From: CAVONB01 sp963697205
GTDB taxonomy: Bacteria > Pseudomonadota > Alphaproteobacteria > Rhizobiales > Hyphomicrobiaceae
DNA length: 64,000 nucleotides
Direction of reading: 5' to 3'
Assembly (NCBI GenBank): GCA_963697205.1
Contig: CAVONB010000010.1
Location: forward strand, 1-64,000
This document shows positions 54,617 through 63,749 of this stretch, piece after piece (the stretch's first letter is position 1; every line of letters begins with the position of its first letter). Made by a program: the position numbers and the translations under genes. Under the pieces are notes generated by a model, which ran no database searches, was not told where the DNA came from, and was given only the letters and a program-made list of their open reading frames with translations.

Positions 54617-55816
54617 ATGCAGGCCCTGAGCTTTCTCGCCGTGCTGATGGCGGCCTTCGCAGGCGCCATGCAGACCCGGGCGACCGACCCCATGATTCCC
54701 GCGATCGCCGCCGACCTCGGCGTCTCCTTGCAGGATGCGTTCCTGCTGGCGTCCGCGTTCGCAATGCCGTTCGGTCTCATGCAACTCGTGCTGGGTCCGA
54801 CCGGCGACGCGCTGGGCAAGGTGCGCGTGATCCGCGTCGCCCTGTTCGTGGTCGCCATTGGCACCGCCGTCAGTGCATGGGCGCCGAGCTACGAGATCGC
54901 CCTGGCAGCGCGCATTTTGACGGGTGCGGCAGCCGGCGGCAGTGTGCCCGTTACCATGGCCTTGGTCAGCGATCTGTTCGCCTTCGACCAGCGCCCGCTG
55001 GCCATCGCGCGTGTCATGATCGCTGCGACCTCCGGACAGATACTGGGCGCTGCGATCACCGGCCTGCTGATCGGCGTGGTCGGCTGGCGTGGAATTTACG
55101 TGCTGCTGGCCGGCATCGTCGCCGCCATCGCCATCTTCTCACTGCTCGTGCTCGAGCCCGATACGGCCGGACGCCGTCCGCTGTCGGTGAAACGCTTCAT
55201 TGCGGACTACCGTGAGATTCTCCGAAAAGCGCCGACGCGTCTGCTTGGCAGTCTGGTGTTTTTCCATGGCCTGTTGACGGTCGGCCTTTTCCCGCTTCTG
55301 GCGCCGCTTTTTCGCGCCGGCGGCGGCAGCGGTCCCTTCGAAGCCGGCCTGTCGATTGCAGCTTTCGCAGCCGGTGGCCTGGTCTTCGGCATCTCCATGC
55401 GCTGGCTCGCCGGTCGCCTCAGCCTGCCGGGCCTGATGCGCGCCGGCTATTGTCTGGGCGGCATCGGATATATCGCGATGGCGCAGCCCTTGCCGCTGCC
55501 GGTCGTCATCGCCCTCGGCTTCCTCACGGGGCTATGCTTTTTCTCGCTGCAGAACTGCATGTTGACCATGATGACGGAACTCGCGCCGGGCGCCCGCGGC
55601 TCCGCTGTCGCCATTCTGCTGTTCGGCCTTTTCACCGGCCAGACCGTCGGTCCGATCCTGTGGGGTCACGTCGCCTTCGCCACCGATTTCGCGATCCCGT
55701 TCGCACTCGCGGGCACCTGCCTGATCGTGCTGGCCTTCGTCGTACCGGCCATCCTGCGCCGTTTCGGCTTGCCCCCGCCGGCGCGACCCATGCCGTCGCC
55801 GGCGAACGCGCGTTGA
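54617..55816 (+). CDS. Major facilitator superfamily transporter
   Basis: From ATG 54617 (399 residues; an open frame back to 54425 lacks membrane character). Twelve hydrophobic helices; between helices 2 and 3 a TGDALGKVRVIR segment matches the MFS loop motif, and GISMRWLAGRLSLPGLMR is its second-half counterpart. Helix 5 has AATSGQILGAAITGLLIG. DHA-type drug or metabolite exporters are close in pattern. It lies divergent to tctBA, splitting them from the TctC-type gene. Confidence 0.85.
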   Translation: MQALSFLAVLMAAFAGAMQTRATDPMIPAIAADLGVSLQDAFLLASAFAMPFGLMQLVLGPTGDALGKVRVIRVALFVVAIGTAVSAWAPSYEIALAARILTGAAAGGSVPVTMALVSDLFAFDQRPLAIARVMIAATSGQILGAAITGLLIGVVGWRGIYVLLAGIVAAIAIFSLLVLEPDTAGRRPLSVKRFIADYREILRKAPTRLLGSLVFFHGLLTVGLFPLLAPLFRAGGGSGPFEAGLSIAAFAAGGLVFGISMRWLAGRLSLPGLMRAGYCLGGIGYIAMAQPLPLPVVIALGFLTGLCFFSLQNCMLTMMTELAPGARGSAVAILLFGLFTGQTVGPILWGHVAFATDFAIPFALAGTCLIVLAFVVPAILRRFGLPPPARPMPSPANAR

Positions 55817-55978
55817 CAAGCCTCTCCGGGCCGGATCATCATCCCCGGGCAACGCACAACCCCCTCGGCGTACGAGGTGCGTGGCGACCGAGAACAATGA
55901 GAAACCGTCGACCGGACCCGCCAACGTCGGGCCATCGGCACCGCGAAGTACGTGCGCGGTTAGGTAGGGAGACACACC

Positions 55979-56983
55979 ATGAATTGTCGAACGAGACTTG
56001 GATTGTTGCGCGCTGCCGCCGTAGTGGTGGTCGCCGGACTAGGCGCTCACGCCGCAGCCGCCCAGGACAAGTTCCCGTCGCAGCCCATCCGCATCATCAA
56101 CGCATTCGCCGCTGGCGGCGCAACTGACATCACGCTGCGTACCGCGGCGGAAGAGCTGCGCGACATCCTCGGCGTCAACGTCATCGTCGAGAACAAGCCC
56201 GGCGCGGGCGGCATCATCGCGATGGAGGAAGTCTCGCGCAAGACGGCCGATGGCTACACGCTGCTCGGTGGTCCGAGTTCGATGACCAGCGGCCTGCTCA
56301 ACATGAAGCAGAAGATGAGCTTCAAGTTCGAGGACAAGTTCTCCATCATCTCGCCGGTCGGCGAGGGCCCGCCATCGATGATCATGGTGCGCAAGGAGCT
56401 GAACATCAAGGATTGGAAGTCGCTCGTCGACTTCTCCAAGGCCAATCCCGGCAAGGTCCGTTACGCAAGCCCCGGCGCGCTGACGGGTCCACACATCGAC
56501 ATGGTCATCCTCGAAAACCGTCTGGGCGTCCAGTGGGTGCACCTGCCGCAGAAGGGCGGCGGCGGCATCATGAAGGCGCTGTCCAACGCTGACGCGAACA
56601 TGGCCCTGCTCAACGTGGCTGTCGGCGCACCGCTCGTGAAGGCGGGCGACGTGTTCCCGGTTGCCACCACGTTCAAGCAGCGTCTCAAGAACTATCCCAA
56701 TGTGCCTACGCTGGAGGAACTCGGCATCAAGGACGTCGGGAACACGCTCTGGCACGCACTCTGGGCGCCGAAGGGCACGCCGCCAGCTGTCATGAAGACG
56801 CTCTTCGAGGCGATCCAGAAGTCCCACGAAGGCGCGCGCATGAAGGCTCTGTTCGCTAAGGCAGAGATGTGGGGACCGAAACTGTCATCGGTCGACGCAA
56901 GTCAGGCCTGGTTCGATAACGCCATGAAGGGCTTTATCGCTGCTTCCGAAGAAGCCAAGCCGATCCTCGCAAAGCAGAAGTAA
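55979..56983 (+). CDS. TTT-family substrate-binding protein (Bug/TctC type)
   Basis: GGGAG lies just upstream of ATG 55979. The signal peptide is about residues 1-28 (ending AAAAQ). The mature protein has the Bug pattern: FPSQPIRIINAFAAGGATDI, VIVENKPGAGGIIAMEEVSR, YASPGALTGPHIDMVIL, TLEELGIKDVGNTLWHALWA. It probably serves the TctAB permease 2-4 kb away. Ligand unknown; carboxylates are typical. Confidence 0.92.
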   Translation: MNCRTRLGLLRAAAVVVVAGLGAHAAAAQDKFPSQPIRIINAFAAGGATDITLRTAAEELRDILGVNVIVENKPGAGGIIAMEEVSRKTADGYTLLGGPSSMTSGLLNMKQKMSFKFEDKFSIISPVGEGPPSMIMVRKELNIKDWKSLVDFSKANPGKVRYASPGALTGPHIDMVILENRLGVQWVHLPQKGGGGIMKALSNADANMALLNVAVGAPLVKAGDVFPVATTFKQRLKNYPNVPTLEELGIKDVGNTLWHALWAPKGTPPAVMKTLFEAIQKSHEGARMKALFAKAEMWGPKLSSVDASQAWFDNAMKGFIAASEEAKPILAKQK

Positions 56984-57006
56984 TCAGGACGACGAGGCCG
57001 TGACGA

Positions 57007-57034
57007 TCGAGCCGGGCGGCAACGCCCGGCTCGA
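57007..57034 (+). terminator. Stable hairpin with GNRA loop after TctC-type gene
   Basis: Twelve paired bases (57007-57018 with 57023-57034) closed by a GCAA tetraloop. No T tract follows, so it may be a terminator of the weaker kind or a 3' stability element. Confidence 0.5.
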
Positions 57035-57059
57035 CGTTCGAGAAGCCGGAGTTGTCCGC

Positions 57060-57137
57060 CAAGTCCTGACCCAAAGTCCTGACCTGAAGTCCCTGACACC
57101 AAACGCTGACTCCAAATCTTCACGCCAAGCGCTGACA
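57060..57137. repeat. Imperfect short tandem repeats
   Basis: About six decaying copies of a 12-14 nt unit based on CAAGTCCTGACC (for example AAGTCCTGACC, AAAGTCCTGACC, GAAGTCCCTGACAC, AACGCTGACTCC, AAGCGCTGACAC). Lies between the TctC-type gene and the alcohol dehydrogenase. Confidence 0.6.
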
Positions 57138-57282
57138 CATCGCGCGTCGTGCGATAGATTTTGATCGTCTGACCCACCCGTTCCGACACACCCGCGCGAT
57201 GCCTGCTGCGCAAGCGCACGGCCGGATTGCGAACCACGCTGCCTGAGACTTCGCGGGCGGCCGACACGCCAAGGAGCCGCCC

Positions 57283-58389
57283 ATGCAAGTCACATGTGCC
57301 GTAGTGCGCGAGAAATTCGGTCGCTACGAGATCGATCGCTTCGAGCTCGATGACCCGCGTCCCGGCGAAGTGCGCGTGAAGGTCATCGCGAGCGGCATCT
57401 GCCAGACCGACGTGCACGGCCGCGACGGCTATTTCCAGATCCCCTTTCCCGCCGTGTTCGGCCACGAAGGCGCCGGCATCGTCGACGCGGTCGGCGCGGG
57501 CGTCACCACGCTCGCCCCCGGCGATCACGTCGTCATGTCGTTTCCCTGGTGCGGCACCTGCCCGACCTGCAACGCCGGTCGCATCGCCTATTGCCAGGAC
57601 GCCGGAAAGCTCAAGCAGGACGGCACGCGCGCCGACGGATCCACGCTGCTGAAGAAGGAGGGCAAGCCCGTTTACGGCTCCTTCTTCCAGCAGTCGTCGT
57701 TCTCCACCTACACCATCGCCAACGAGCGCTACGCCGTGAAGGCGCGCGCTGACGTGCCTTTGGAGCGCCTGGCGGCCATCGCATGCGGCGGCCAGACCGG
57801 CGCCGGTGCGACGCTCAACGTGCTCCGCCCGCCCGTCGGCTCCAGCTTCGCCGTGTTCGGAGCCGGCGCCGTCGGCCTCGCCGCGATGATGGCCGCCAGG
57901 CTGTCGGGCTGCGATCCGATCATCGCCGTCGACATTCGCGACGAGCGCCTCGACCTCGCCCGCGAACTGGGCGCCACCCACACCATCAATCATGCGCGCT
58001 CCAAGAACGTCGTCGCCGACATCAACGCCATCGTGAAGGGCGGCGTCGATTTCTCCATCGAGACCTCCGCGCTGCCCAACGTCTTCCGCGAGGCCGTCGA
58101 AAGCCTCCAGCAGGGCGGTGGCCAGTGTGTGCTGCTGGGCTCTGCGCGTTCCGGTGTCGACGTTGCTTTCGAGATGCGCAACCTGCAGCGCGGCCGTCTC
58201 GTGCGCGGCGTCGTCCAGGGCGAGGCGCGGCCCAAGGAGTTCCTGCCCCGACTGATAGACCTGATGGCCGCCGGCAAGATGCCCTTCGAGCGCCTGATCA
58301 AGACCTACGATTTCGCCGCCATCAACGAGGCCGTCGCCGACGCCGAGAACGGCACCACCATCAAGCCGGTCTTGCGCCTGCCGCATTGA
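57283..58389 (+). CDS. Zinc-dependent alcohol dehydrogenase (aryl/benzyl-alcohol dehydrogenase type)
   Basis: AAGGAG precedes ATG 57283. The 368-residue enzyme has the catalytic zinc Cys and His in ICQTDVHGRDG and GHEGAG, structural-zinc cysteines in WCGTCPTCNAGRIAYCQ, and the NAD fold FAVFGAGAVGLAAMMAA with the NAD-preferring Asp (IIAVDIRDERL). Pattern favours class III-like/aryl-alcohol types oxidising an alcohol to an aldehyde. It is next to an SDR, consistent with a pathway. Confidence 0.92.
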   Translation: MQVTCAVVREKFGRYEIDRFELDDPRPGEVRVKVIASGICQTDVHGRDGYFQIPFPAVFGHEGAGIVDAVGAGVTTLAPGDHVVMSFPWCGTCPTCNAGRIAYCQDAGKLKQDGTRADGSTLLKKEGKPVYGSFFQQSSFSTYTIANERYAVKARADVPLERLAAIACGGQTGAGATLNVLRPPVGSSFAVFGAGAVGLAAMMAARLSGCDPIIAVDIRDERLDLARELGATHTINHARSKNVVADINAIVKGGVDFSIETSALPNVFREAVESLQQGGGQCVLLGSARSGVDVAFEMRNLQRGRLVRGVVQGEARPKEFLPRLIDLMAAGKMPFERLIKTYDFAAINEAVADAENGTTIKPVLRLPH

Positions 58390-58489
58390 GGTCGCGGCAG
58401 TCGAGGCCCGACGCCGAAGCGCCGCGCACGCAGCCGGCGGCGCAACGAGGTCCGCGCATCGCCAGCCGCATGCAACAAGGAACACCGAC

Positions 58490-59290
58490 ATGACAGGAAA
58501 ACTCGCCGGCAAGGTCGCGCTGATCACCGGCGCGGCACGCGGCCAGGGCGCAGCCGCCGCCCGGCGCATGGCGGCAGAGGGCGCGCTCGTCCTCATCGCC
58601 GACGTGCTCGCCGACCAGGGCAAGGCGACCGCCGCCGACATCGTCGCATCCGGCGGCAAGGCCGAGTTCGTCGCGCTGGACGTCGCCGACGAGAAGGCCT
58701 GGCAGGACGCCGTCGCTCACGCCAGGGACAAGCACGGCGCCCTCCACGTGCTCGTCAACAATGCCGGCGTCGCGTTGCGCGTCCCGTCCATGATCGAAAT
58801 GACACTGGCGGATTGGAACCGCGTCCTGTCGATCAATCTGACGGGCGCCATGCTCGGCATCCGCGCGGCCGCGCCCCTGATCCGCGATTCCGGCGGCGGC
58901 GCTATCGTCAACACCGGCTCCATCGCCGGCATGACCGGCCACTTCGCCACTGCCTATTCCGCCGCCAAGTGGGGTCTGCGCGGCCTAACCAAGAGCGCCG
59001 CGATGGAGTTTGCGCCCTGGAAGATCCGCGTAAATGCCGTGCATCCCGGCATCGTGCTCACGGACATGGTGGGCGAGAGCGCGGACTTCGTCGAGGCGAT
59101 GACCTGGATGACTCCGATGCAGCGCCCCGCCACCGCCGACGACATCGCCAAGGTCGTCGTCTTCCTCGCCAGCGACGATGCCGGCTACATCACGGGCCAC
59201 GACGTCCCCGTCGATGGCGGCTTCACTGATTTCGGCGCCTACCGTCAGGTGCTCATGCGCGTGATGTCGAAGAACTCGCGCAGCCTGTAG
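58490..59290 (+). CDS. Short-chain dehydrogenase/reductase (classical SDR)
   Basis: A 266-residue enzyme with TGAARGQG (cofactor fold), NNAG, the catalytic NTGSIAGMTG serine and YSAAK (Tyr and Lys), and the PVDGGFTDFGAYR end. An Asp after the second beta strand (LIADVLADQ) suggests NAD(H) preference. It follows the alcohol dehydrogenase by 100 bp in the same direction. Substrate unknown. Confidence 0.93.
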   Translation: MTGKLAGKVALITGAARGQGAAAARRMAAEGALVLIADVLADQGKATAADIVASGGKAEFVALDVADEKAWQDAVAHARDKHGALHVLVNNAGVALRVPSMIEMTLADWNRVLSINLTGAMLGIRAAAPLIRDSGGGAIVNTGSIAGMTGHFATAYSAAKWGLRGLTKSAAMEFAPWKIRVNAVHPGIVLTDMVGESADFVEAMTWMTPMQRPATADDIAKVVVFLASDDAGYITGHDVPVDGGFTDFGAYRQVLMRVMSKNSRSL

Positions 59291-59356
59291 ACGACGACGC
59301 CCCCGCCGGGTCCGGCAGGGGCATCGCTGATCGTCATAAGATGGGTCGGCCTTCGC

Positions 59357-60208
59357 TCACAGCTTGAAGGGAATGACCTTCGTGTGCTGCTCGCCGAGCC
59401 CGTCGATCCAAAGGTGCATGGTGTCGCCTTCCTTCAGGAACACCGGGTTCGGCTTGACGCCGAGACCGACGCCGGGCGGCGTGCCCGTCACGACGACGTC
59501 GCCGGGCTCCAGCACGAAGAATTGGCTCATGTAGTGCAGCAGGTAGTGGCAGCCGAAGATCATCGTCTTCGTATTGCCCTTCTGCATGCGCTTGCCGTTG
59601 ACGTCGAGCCACATGTCGAGGTTCTGCGGGTCCTTGATCTCGTCGGAGGTGACGAGCCATGGCCCCAGTGGGCACGACGTCTCGAATGCCTTGCCCTTCA
59701 CCCACTGGCCCGAGCGCTCGATCTGGAAGTGACGCTCCGACACATCGTTGGCGACGCAGTAGCCGGCGATGTGGCTCGCCGCGTCCTTCTCGTCGACGTA
59801 GCGCGCGCGCTTGCCGATCACGAAAGCAATCTCCAGCTCCCAGTCGAGCTTGATGGCGTTCCGCGGGATCATCACGTCGTCGTTGGGGCCGATGATGCAG
59901 TTGGCGAGCTTGTTGAAGAGGATCGGCTCCTTGGGAATGTCCATGCCGGCCTCTTTGGCATGGTCGGCGTAGTTGAGGCCCACGGCGTGTAGGTTCCACA
60001 CCTTGCCCACGGGCGCGCCCAGTCGCACGCCTTTCGGGGCCTCCGGCAGCGACATCGGATCGACCTTCCTCAGTCGGTCGAGGACGTCCGGCTGCAGGGT
60101 CTCGCCCGTGATGTCAGCGACGTGCGCAGACAGATCGCGGATCGAGCCGTCTGCGGCAACGATGCCCGGCTTCTCGGCGCCCTTCGCACCAAATCGCACG
60201 AGTTTCAT
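59357..60208 (-). CDS. Fumarylacetoacetate hydrolase-family protein
   Basis: The start at ATG 60208 gives 283 residues with the GGGAG box upstream. The FAH fold is clear: VGLNYADHAKEAGM, NDDVMIPRNAIKLDWELEIA (Glu and Asp metal ligands), VANDVSERHFQIERSGQW, and VVTGTPPGVGLGVKPNPVFL. The family hydrolyses acylpyruvates, decarboxylates oxaloacetate, or hydrates 2-oxo-4-pentenoates. Position among flavin monooxygenases and dehydrogenases favours a ring-cleavage or keto-acid role. Confidence 0.9.
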   Translation of the reverse strand: MKLVRFGAKGAEKPGIVAADGSIRDLSAHVADITGETLQPDVLDRLRKVDPMSLPEAPKGVRLGAPVGKVWNLHAVGLNYADHAKEAGMDIPKEPILFNKLANCIIGPNDDVMIPRNAIKLDWELEIAFVIGKRARYVDEKDAASHIAGYCVANDVSERHFQIERSGQWVKGKAFETSCPLGPWLVTSDEIKDPQNLDMWLDVNGKRMQKGNTKTMIFGCHYLLHYMSQFFVLEPGDVVVTGTPPGVGLGVKPNPVFLKEGDTMHLWIDGLGEQHTKVIPFKL

Positions 60209-60441
60209 GAGGTTTCGCTCCCGGATGTTCTTGAGGGTGATGCCCCTTCGTAGGACGCCCCAGGCTTCCCGTCCAGTGCCCCCGGCATCCAGCAGACGGC
60301 GGCCTCCAACGCGGGCCCGGCCCTGCCCCACCGGGCCGAACCCTTGCGGCTGGCCGGCGCAGTCTTTAGCCGCAAACGTCGAGGGGCGGACCACGAAGGC
60401 CCGCCCCGTCTGGACGGCTCAAGATCGCGTCGGCGGCCCGC

Positions 60442-61455
60442 TCATGCCAGCTGCGGCATGATCTCCTTGGCGAACCGGCGCGTGATGTCGCGGCCGGCCG
60501 CACCTGCCGCGCCGATGTTCAGGAGCACGTACTCCACGCCGCCGTCACGTAGGTAGTTCAGCTTGGCCACGATCTCGTCGACCGTGCCGAACAGCGCGCC
60601 AGCTTCCGCCGTCTCCCGGCTGTCGTCGTAGGACATGATCGAGGACTTGTTCTGGCCGTCGGGGCGCTGGGCCAGCACGCTCTGCTTCTGCTTGCTGGCC
60701 ACACGTGCTGCGAGCACCCTCTCCTTCTCCTCGGGCGTGTCGCAGATGAAGATTGCCCGCGCGGCGCCAACCTGCATCGCATCGAAACCGCGACCGGCCT
60801 TCTCGCACTCCGCCTTGAACAGCGCGACCCGCTCGATGATCGTGGCGTGTGGCGCGAACTGGTCGAGCAACAGCCCCATTCCCCGCTCCGCCACGCGCTT
60901 GATGGAGGCAGGGCTCCCAGCTCCCATCCACAGCATCGGATGCGGCTTCTGGAACGGCGGCGGCTCGACCACCACGTCCTCGAACGTCCAGTGCGTGCCC
61001 TTGTGCGAGAAGGGCTCTTCCGAGGTCCAGGACTTCAGCATTACCTCGACGCACTCGTCGAAGCGCGACTCCGCCTCCTCCATCGGGATGCCGAAGCCCT
61101 TGAACTCGTTGAACCGATAGCCCTTTCCGATGCCCAGATCGAGCCGGCCCTGCGATAGCAGATCGATGGTGGCGGCCTGCTCGGCGAGCAGGATCGGGTT
61201 GTGCCAGGGCAGCACCATCACCGCCGTGCCGAGCCGCAGCGTGGAGGTGCGCGCACCGATCCAGGTCAGCAGATTGAGCGTCGCCGAGATCTGGCCATAG
61301 CCCGTGAAATGGTGCTCGACGATGAAGGTCGAGTGATAGCCGAGCTGCTCGGCCTCCATGTTGTAGTCGACGAAGTCGCGAAATCCCGCGCCGCTGTCGA
61401 CGTTGGGCCCGCCGCCCCGCTTGGCTTGCGCGCTGCCAAAAAGTCCAAACCGCAT
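60442..61455 (-). CDS. LLM-class flavin-dependent monooxygenase
   Basis: The start at ATG 61455 gives 337 residues of the bacterial luciferase-like TIM barrel: MRFGLFGSAQ, AEQLGYHSTFIVEHHFTGYG, STLRLGTAVMVLPWHNPILL, GRLDLGIGKGYRFNEFKGFG, and the FMN phosphate region PHPMLWMGAGSPASIKRVAE. Such enzymes use FMNH2 from a reductase partner to oxygenate their substrate. It is convergent with no gene but divergent from a second LLM enzyme. Confidence 0.9.
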   Translation of the reverse strand: MRFGLFGSAQAKRGGGPNVDSGAGFRDFVDYNMEAEQLGYHSTFIVEHHFTGYGQISATLNLLTWIGARTSTLRLGTAVMVLPWHNPILLAEQAATIDLLSQGRLDLGIGKGYRFNEFKGFGIPMEEAESRFDECVEVMLKSWTSEEPFSHKGTHWTFEDVVVEPPPFQKPHPMLWMGAGSPASIKRVAERGMGLLLDQFAPHATIIERVALFKAECEKAGRGFDAMQVGAARAIFICDTPEEKERVLAARVASKQKQSVLAQRPDGQNKSSIMSYDDSRETAEAGALFGTVDEIVAKLNYLRDGGVEYVLLNIGAAGAAGRDITRRFAKEIMPQLA

Positions 61456-61813
61456 ATCTCGTCTGCCCCTGATCCGCTTGTGCGCCGGTACTGACACGGC
61501 GCCGTTTTGGCCGCCGCCGTTGTTCGGTTCCGATCCTATCATGCAGCTGTTACGCGGTCAGCCTGCCGCCCGGATCGCTTTGCCGCCGAGATTTCGCAGC
61601 CGGGCGGCGCGGCGCGGCGCGTTCCGGTCAGTGGGACGGCCTGCGACGCGCCGCCGTCGGCACCGGCCGGTCCGCGCGATGCGCCGAGCGTCGGGCAGCC
61701 ATGCAACCGGGCTGACCGGCATTGTCCCCCGAAGTTCGCCCGCCCTATGTTGACCGCCCGAGCCTGTCGCCAGAACGGGCCGGCTGAGCGCAACGAAGAT
61801 CGGGAGGTGCCGC

Positions 61814-63049
61814 GTGGCAAAGCCGAAAATCATCGTGCAGCTTTATCCCGTCATGCCCGCCAAGGACGAGAACGAGCGCAAGGCGCGTCGTCCGCTCGGC
61901 AGCGACAGCGCCCTTTACAATCGGGTGGTGCACGAATGGACCGACATCATCCGTGAAGCCGATCGCATGGGCGTGTGGGGCTGCTCCACAATCGAGCATC
62001 ATCTGCATTCCGAGGGCTACGAGGTCGGGCCCAATCCCGGCGTCCTGAATGCGTACTGGGCAAGCCACATCAAGAACATGCGTGTCGGCGCGCTCGGCTA
62101 CGTCGCTGCAACCCAGGACCCGATCCGCATCGCCGAAGAAACGGCGATCATCGATCACCTCACGAACGGCAAATACTTCGTCGGGTTCGCGCGAGGGTAT
62201 CAATCGCGGTGGACCAACATCCTCGGCCAGTTTTCCGGCACGCAGGCGACGACCTCCGACGGCGGCGATGTCGATCGCCTGAACCGCGAGATTTTCGAGG
62301 AGCGTGTCGAAATGATTCTCGCCTGCTGGACGCAGGAGTCGGTTTCCCTCAACGGCAAGCACTATCAGGCACCCTATCCCTTCGACACCGGCGTCGTCGG
62401 TTACACAGGCACTGGGATTGCGCGTCAGGCGGGTGCCGAGGGCGAGATCGACGACCAGGGCGCCGTGCGGCGCGTCAGCGTCGTGCCAAAGCCTTACCAG
62501 AAGCCCTATCCTCCGGTGTTCGTCGGCGTGCACAAGAGCCGCGAGACCATCGAGTTTTGCGCAAGGCACGGTTTTCATCCCTGCTACTTCAACCCCACCG
62601 ACACGGTCATCGATCTGTCGCGCATGTATCGTGAGGTGGCGGCCAGCCACGGGCGCAACTTTGGCCCCGGTGAGCGCCAGAACATCGTCAGGCAGACGCG
62701 GCTGGCGAAGAACGAGGCCGAGCTGGCCAAGCGCGTGAAGGCCTACGACATCGATATTTTCAAGAACTTCTACTCGCAGTTCGCCAACCACGGCGTCGAC
62801 CCCGCCGACCAGAGCGACGATGCGGCGTTCAAGGCCATGCGCAACACGAGCTTCCTGGCCGGCGGCACGGTCGACGAGGCGCGCCGCTATTGGAGCGGCA
62901 TCTTCAAGAAGCAGCCGTTCGAGTACATCACACTCATCTGGCACTTCGCGCAGCAGCCCAAGGATCTCGTCCTGGAGGAACTCGGTCTGTTCATGGAGAA
63001 GGTCGTGCCCGAGCTCGAGGTGCCCGATTACCCCGACGCCGCTGGTTGA
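61814..63049 (+). CDS. LLM-class flavin-dependent monooxygenase
   Basis: GTG 61814 follows GGGAGG. The 411-residue enzyme is longer than its neighbour and has an extra insert around residues 140-230. Core motifs: EADRMGVWGCSTIEHHLHSE, MRVGALGYVAATQDPIRIAE, GKYFVGFARGYQSRWTN and YPPVFVGVHKSRETIEFCAR. Two divergent LLM enzymes (359 bp apart) suggest either one two-step pathway or use of related substrates. The reductase partner is not identified; the partial Old Yellow Enzyme at the right edge is not a known partner. Confidence 0.9.
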   Translation: MAKPKIIVQLYPVMPAKDENERKARRPLGSDSALYNRVVHEWTDIIREADRMGVWGCSTIEHHLHSEGYEVGPNPGVLNAYWASHIKNMRVGALGYVAATQDPIRIAEETAIIDHLTNGKYFVGFARGYQSRWTNILGQFSGTQATTSDGGDVDRLNREIFEERVEMILACWTQESVSLNGKHYQAPYPFDTGVVGYTGTGIARQAGAEGEIDDQGAVRRVSVVPKPYQKPYPPVFVGVHKSRETIEFCARHGFHPCYFNPTDTVIDLSRMYREVAASHGRNFGPGERQNIVRQTRLAKNEAELAKRVKAYDIDIFKNFYSQFANHGVDPADQSDDAAFKAMRNTSFLAGGTVDEARRYWSGIFKKQPFEYITLIWHFAQQPKDLVLEELGLFMEKVVPELEVPDYPDAAG

Positions 63050-63070
63050 TGCCGACAGCGTCTTCGATCC

Positions 63071-63724
63071 TCACGCCGCCTGCCCGGCCTGATCGACGAA
63101 CGCCGCCACCGCATCCGCCGCCGCTGCCAGATTGCCTTTGCGCGTGTGTCCCGAGCCCCCGCGCGGGCCGAAGTCGTGGTCGCCATCGGGCAGCCAGGCG
63201 AGCGCGATGGCGCGGGACAAGCCATATCCCGAGACCTCGTCGCGCCCGCCGAACGGGTCGCGCTCGCCCTGCACGATCAGCCCCGGACACGTCATCGCTT
63301 GAAGGTGCACAGTGCGCAGCTTGTCGGGCATGCCCGGTGGATGGAACGGATAGCCGAGGCAAACGAGGCCCGCGATCCCGCCCGCCTGCCACAGATCGTC
63401 GGCGACGAGACTGGCCACCCGCCCGCCCATCGACTTGCCGCCGATGAAGACGCGCTGCCCCTCGGGAACGCCTGCTTGGACCGTGTGGGCGACCTCCCGG
63501 TAGGCGTCGGCCAATGTTTCGGCTTTCGGCGGCGGCCGGCGCTTGCCGCCCATACGGCGCGCCGCCATATAGGTGAATTCGAACCGCACGACACAGATGT
63601 CCCGCTCACACAGCAGCGCCGCCATTTGCTCCATGAACGGGCTCGTCATCGGCGCGCCGGCCCCGTGCGCCAGCACGAGTGTGGCGCGCGCGCGCTCCGG
63701 ACCGGTGCGCAAGAGATCTGTCAC
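63071..63724 (-). CDS. Alpha/beta hydrolase of the KANL3/Tex30-like (dienelactone hydrolase-related) group
   Basis: The start is probably GTG 63724, 26 bp after the stop of the upstream gene; no strong ribosome-binding site. The 217-residue product has ATLVLAHGAGAPMTSPFMEQ, nucleophile Ser in FIGGKSMGGRVASLV, Asp in IVQGERDPFGGRDEV, and His in LAWLPDGDHDFGPRGGSGHT. This is the DUF-type hydrolase group of small serine esterases. It ends 21 bp from the convergent LLM gene. Confidence 0.8.
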   Translation of the reverse strand: MTDLLRTGPERARATLVLAHGAGAPMTSPFMEQMAALLCERDICVVRFEFTYMAARRMGGKRRPPPKAETLADAYREVAHTVQAGVPEGQRVFIGGKSMGGRVASLVADDLWQAGGIAGLVCLGYPFHPPGMPDKLRTVHLQAMTCPGLIVQGERDPFGGRDEVSGYGLSRAIALAWLPDGDHDFGPRGGSGHTRKGNLAAAADAVAAFVDQAGQAA

Positions 63725-63749
63725 GGCCGACGCCTGGTGATGCCGATCG

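Noticed and set aside
56902..58659. Long minus-strand open frame of 585 codons
   Set aside because: It is the mirror of the alcohol dehydrogenase and the start of the SDR in GC-rich DNA; low-complexity product with no family motifs.
61745..62944. 399-codon minus-strand open frame
   Set aside because: Antisense of the 411-residue LLM enzyme; no family features.
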